A DNA stretch of 64,000 nucleotides, taken from contig QCXZ01000064.1 of assembly GCA_025024175.1 (NCBI GenBank), positions 63,261,325-63,325,324 of the forward strand, written 5' to 3'. Position numbers and translations under genes: made by a program. This stretch comes from Rhyzopertha dominica. Lineage: Eukaryota; Arthropoda; Insecta; Coleoptera; Bostrichidae. Below the pieces are notes generated by a model. It worked only from the letters and a program-made list of their open reading frames with translations, ran no database searches and was not told the origin of the DNA. The number at the start of each line of letters is the position of its first letter. Position 1 is the first letter of the stretch. Below are positions 60,380 to 64,000 of the stretch, piece by piece.

Positions 60380-61364
60380 CTGCAAAATTCAGTGGGCGAA
60401 GTTTATTACCAAGTTCTATGGCGAAGTGAAACAATAAAGTCCACTCGTCTTTGAAACTGAATTTCGTTTTCAAAAGTTCAATAAAAGATCATTGTTTAAG
60501 AGGGGATAATGCGTTTGTTCAGGCTGTGGAGGGCATAGAAAATAGCACTTTTTAAAAGTCAAACGAAATCCACATAATGCACTAACTGTTCTGTCTATAA
60601 CAGGAATTAATATCAGATTATTGTATGCCAGCCAACTCTTCTCTTATTAATTCTTTTTTCTATTTGTTTCAGTCGTTCAGTATGCTTAAATCTTCCTTTG
60701 GAATGCCTTTATGGAGTATCCTTCAGTAAGTTAATAAATAAATTTAATAATAGTACATGAATTGGAATCCTGAAGCTGGTTAGTTATAGGAGATTGACAA
60801 CGTCCACAACAGATGTCTATTATAGTTGCAAGCAACAATCTATGAGACTCATTATACGAACAGCCGATTACCGCTTACAATGGTTTACAATTATTACCTG
60901 AAGCTGTCGTAAATAACAGACGGGTTCTGCACGTTCCACTGTTTTGCAGCGGAGAGGACCGTTTCCAAAAATTGTGTTTAGACTTTTTTAGAATTTTTTT
61001 TACGTGCACATAAATCAATGAGCATTATTTGGTATTATTATTTGAACTACAAATATTTCTCAACTAATAGCTTTTAATGTATGACTAAAATCTAAATGGC
61101 ATCTATTTTTATAACCATGAATGGTAAACATTTTTGTTCGCGATCTGCAATCGTCCTCTGCCCTATTTCTTCACAGGTTAAAATTTTCTTTTAATCCTAT
61201 AAACGGCATTAAAAGCATATGTGTTTACTTATATTTTAAAGTTTTACAGCATATAAGCGTACCAAGTGCAATATTTTTTACTTATTCAGTCACACATTTC
61301 GTAGGGCATCTGGTCAAACAGACTATTGCTGATTTTAAACCGATTATCATTCTGATATTAACGC
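60380..61364. other. Calx intron segment, nothing recognised
   Basis: AT-rich intron sequence with no supported feature. Confidence 0.45.
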
Positions 61365-61915
61365 GGAAGTGTTTGAAAATTGGTTCAAAAACATTTTATT
61401 GCCCAAATTGTCACCAGACGGCGTCATAGTAATGGACAACGCTAGTTACCATTCGGAGCAACTGGATAAAATTCCAAATACAACAAATAATAAGGCAACC
61501 ATTCAAGAGTTTTTAAGAAAAGAAGGTTTATATTCCGAAGAGGATTATACAAAAAAAACAATAATTGTTGGATGTGCTTGGCACAAAAAATTTTTCGAAG
61601 GAATTTAAAATTGACATTCTCACTTCTGAATATGGACACACTATTCTACGATTACCCCCATATCATTGCATTTTCAACCCCACTGAAATGATATGGGGGC
61701 AGTTGAAACAAAGAATTCGACGAGGGAACACCGGTGGGAAATTTAGCAATGAAATGCTGATAAAAATTAGACACGAAGCTGGAATAACAAGTGTCGATGC
61801 ATGGAGAAATTCAGTGCGGCATGTACTGGACATTGAAAATCGGCACAGAGCGAATCATGTACAAGAATTAATAATGATTTTAGCAGTGAAAATGATAGTG
61901 AGTAATTTTTTTTAG
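61365..61915 (+). pseudogene. DDE_3-type transposase C-terminal fragment with a frameshift
   Basis: The first frame reads FENWFKNILLPKLSPDGVIV, MDNASYHSEQLDKIPN, then EFLRKEGLYSEEDYTKK. After an A-run near 61551-61560 the frame shifts to LLDVLGTKNFSKEFKIDIL, YGHTILRLPPYHCIFNPTEM and IWGQLKQRIR. MDNASYH carries the second catalytic Asp and NPTEMIW the catalytic Glu of this insect IS630/Tc1-related family. The N-terminal half with the HTH and first Asp is missing. It lies in the intron after the first Calx exon of the window, on the opposite strand to Calx. Confidence 0.8.
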
Positions 61916-62640
61916 TTTGAGACTCATGTAATGTGCTTATTAACAAACTGTAATGAACATAATCGACAACGTGTATAAATTTTATTGTGCACTATTGTAA
62001 ATTTTTTCTAACAAATTTAAATAATTTTCTACTTACTAATTTGTATGCGTTTATATTATTTTTGTATAAATTCGTTATGACATGCAAAGGCTTTTATTTT
62101 ATACATCGGAAAATTTAAACCCAATAAAGTATCACATAAAAATAGACCGCAGGTCGCGCCAGTTAGCATCAGGTCTGCATTAAATAAAATTTGCTATAAA
62201 ATCTCCTTTGTTTTGTTGATTGCTAAATTAACAAATTTCAAAAATTTATAGTGGAAAAGTTAAAATTTTAGCCAACAAGATTTTTTTGAATACGGCCCTT
62301 TGAAACACTAATTCCAATAGTTTACAACGGCCGACCATCAAGCTGTAAAACCCTCTGCATAAGTCAGTCTCATAGATCGTTGCTTGATACTTTATTACAT
62401 CTTAATATGCAGTCCATAATGTCAAAGTTGGACAGTTTAGAAAAGCTGGACATGAAAAAGATATTCCAAGGTCTTGGAAACAAATCAATCAAACTTTTGA
62501 TGTATTATCTATTATTAGTGTTATAAATAATTCAATTACTTGAACCCTGCACGAATTCGTTTGTTTAATATTCCTCATNTTGACATCAAAATGTGGATGC
62601 TAACNGTATCCAACAAAGTGCAATATAGAAGGCTTCTNAC
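61916..62640. other. Calx intron segment next to the large first exon
   Basis: AT-rich. Ambiguous bases cluster near the exon (62579, 62605 and 62638). The base at 62638 is inside the splice donor, which reads GTNAG. Confidence 0.5.
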
Positions 62641-63557
62641 CTGTAAAAAGCCCTAGACTTCGGCCCTTTGTTCAGCAGTTGTTCATGTGCCATCCTCTCC
62701 AGCATGGACAATTCCAAGGACGGATGTTTCTGCCTCATCTCTTTCAGAATAGCAATGTACTCTTGTTTCACTTCTTCGTGGATATCATCCGCCTCCAAGA
62801 GTTCGGTGCTTCCCATTTCTAGAGCATCAACTTCGGCCTGTACTATCACACCCCTCCTGTTCATTCGGTATCCCTTCCTTATGTATTTATACATGCGTCT
62901 ATCGGCGGCATAAGCACTCAGCACCGTGGCGGGAAAGAAGGAGAACGTCAGAAGAGCTTCCCAAACATCCACGACGGCAGGAGAGATCACAGCGAGTATG
63001 ATGTACAGCCAGACGTAGGCGAAGACGGACCATGTCGACGTAACAAAGAACACCCTGAGATGTTTGATTTTCCTCACTTCCCCGTTCGGAATGACCAGAA
63101 CGCAGATGGCTATGATCACAAACAGGTTGTAAGCAGCCGACCCGACTATGGTTCCAGGCCCCAGGTCCCCGGCTTCGAAATCCTTCGCGTATATCTCGAT
63201 GACAGACAAAAGAATCTCGGGAGCGCTGGACCCCAAAGCCATCAGGGTCAGATTAGCCACGGTCTCGTTCCAGAGGCGCACCACCACGATCTGGTGGTCG
63301 CCGGTGGCCTTCCTTATCTTCACCTCCCTCTCCTGCGACGTGATGACTTCGATGGCTGCCATGAAGCGATCGGAGATGATGGAGACGCCGATGAACAGAT
63401 AGGCCAAGAGGAAGAAATAGACGAGGCCCCGGCCGACGCGCTCCGCCACGGAGACGTCGTCGAGCGGCCGCCAGCACGGAAGAACGAGACCATCCACGCA
63501 CTGGATGTGGGTGGTGTTTTCGTACATAGCTAACGTGTTGGGGAGGCCGCATGCCAC
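62641..63557 (-). CDS. Calx: Calx large exon: ectodomain, first membrane bundle and alpha-1 repeat
   Basis: Calx is a plasma-membrane antiporter that expels one Ca2+ for three Na+ (family knowledge). This exon encodes YENTTHIQCVDGLVLPCW (extracellular Cys-containing segment), the first transmembrane helices (VYFFLLAYLFIGVSIISDRF), the alpha-1 repeat (NETVANLTLMALGSSAPEIL, then GDLGPGTIVGSAAYNLF), further helices (LRVFFVTSTWSVFAYVWLY) and the start of the cytoplasmic loop (ADRRMYKYIRKGYRMNRRG). It ends KSRAFYR at a GT-N-AG donor. The first in-frame ATG is 63525-63527; the same frame stays open to a TGA at 63684-63686 without another ATG. No signal peptide is visible, so the true start probably lies in an upstream exon. 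The nine exons total 841 aa from this ATG, against about 950 in Drosophila Calx. Confidence 0.93.
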
Positions 63558-64000
63558 GCGTCGCGACGGTCGTCGAGGTCGGACTGGCGGCGTCGGGGCA
63601 AACCCCCAACCGGGCGTCGCGGGCGGCGTTGCCGGCGTTCGACGAACCGTTTTCTGTGTCCTTTGGCTTGGAGTCAGTAAAAATCATTTTGCAACGAGTG
63701 GTTCACTTCAATTTTTCTTATCTTTAGAGGGTGTTGTGGCAGATTTTTGCTTCAAACGCCTTAGAGAGGTGGGTGGTTGTTAAAATTCGTTAAAAGGGTT
63801 GTAGATTACACCGATATAAGGTTACAGCCCCTGGGGGAGGCTGAGGANTNGTTTACAGTAATTTCCTAGATACTAAAGAAACATAATCCTAGTTTCTTCA
63901 ATGCAACTTATTTACAGACTAATTTTTTTTTGTTATTTATCTAGAGTTAATTCACCCAACATACACGGTCAACACCGCACAACTCCAAGATTGTTTCGCC
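63558..64000. other. GC-rich region upstream of the Calx exon and window edge
   Basis: The first ~130 bp are GC- and CpG-rich and carry two open minus-strand frames. One begins with an ATG at 63685-63687 (MIFTDSKPKD) but is out of frame with the exchanger. This could be 5' UTR, an upstream ORF, or a coding exon damaged by a sequencing indel. Ambiguous bases lie at 63848 and 63850. Confidence 0.5.

Noticed and set aside
62668..63533. Long plus-strand ORFs over the Calx alpha-1 exon, including one of 157 codons
   Set aside because: Antisense frames in a GC-rich coding exon; the minus strand gives an unbroken NCX sequence.
1..64000. CRISPR array, operon, phage or toxin-antitoxin system
   Set aside because: The window is a spliced animal locus; the only regular repeat is a 271-272 bp satellite without spacers.

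Overview
This is a eukaryotic, AT-rich, intron-containing window from an insect nuclear genome. Three conserved animal genes lie head-to-tail on the minus strand. A (TCAGG)n telomere-type motif in an intron, together with the transposon families present, makes a beetle (Coleoptera) my best guess, but this is an inference. No bacterial features, operons, CRISPR arrays, tRNAs or rRNAs were seen.

Layout. (1) 188-1716: the 5' seven coding exons of Ada2b, a SAGA-type histone acetyltransferase adaptor. Its C-terminus lies off the left edge. (2) 2407-7868: a complete 18-exon gene for exportin-2 (CAS/CSE1L), reconstructed as 978 aa with every exon phase consistent. (3) 9255-63557: the Na+/Ca2+ exchanger Calx (NCX, SLC8 family). 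Nine coding exons are spread over 54 kb and give 841 aa from the first in-frame ATG in the window. The signal-peptide end is unresolved and probably lies upstream. The three genes act in unrelated processes: chromatin acetylation, nuclear transport receptor recycling, and plasma-membrane calcium extrusion. They are neighbours, not a pathway.

Nearly all the remaining sequence is Calx intron, including one of 27.5 kb and one of 12.1 kb, and it holds many transposable elements. These include an intact Tc1-like DD34E transposon (12348-13961) inserted into an older LINE reverse transcriptase; a 271-272 bp satellite array (22554-24351) abutting a truncated DD34D mariner; a FLYWCH/MULE transposase with only two in-frame stops (37315-38685); a Penelope-like element with RT and GIY-YIG domains and two TGA stops (about 49960-51800), plus three decayed relatives; remnants of a second Penelope-like family; a full-length but inactivated DD41D mariner-type element with 270 bp terminal inverted repeats (54941-57234); a DDE_3-type transposase fragment (61365-61915); and several LINE fragments.

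I found no convincing new biological system. The points most worth a second look are the DD41D element, the interstitial TCAGG repeat with its 54 bp flanking duplication, the satellite/mariner junction, the nested Tc1-in-LINE insertion, and the cluster of ambiguous bases in one 92 bp Calx exon.
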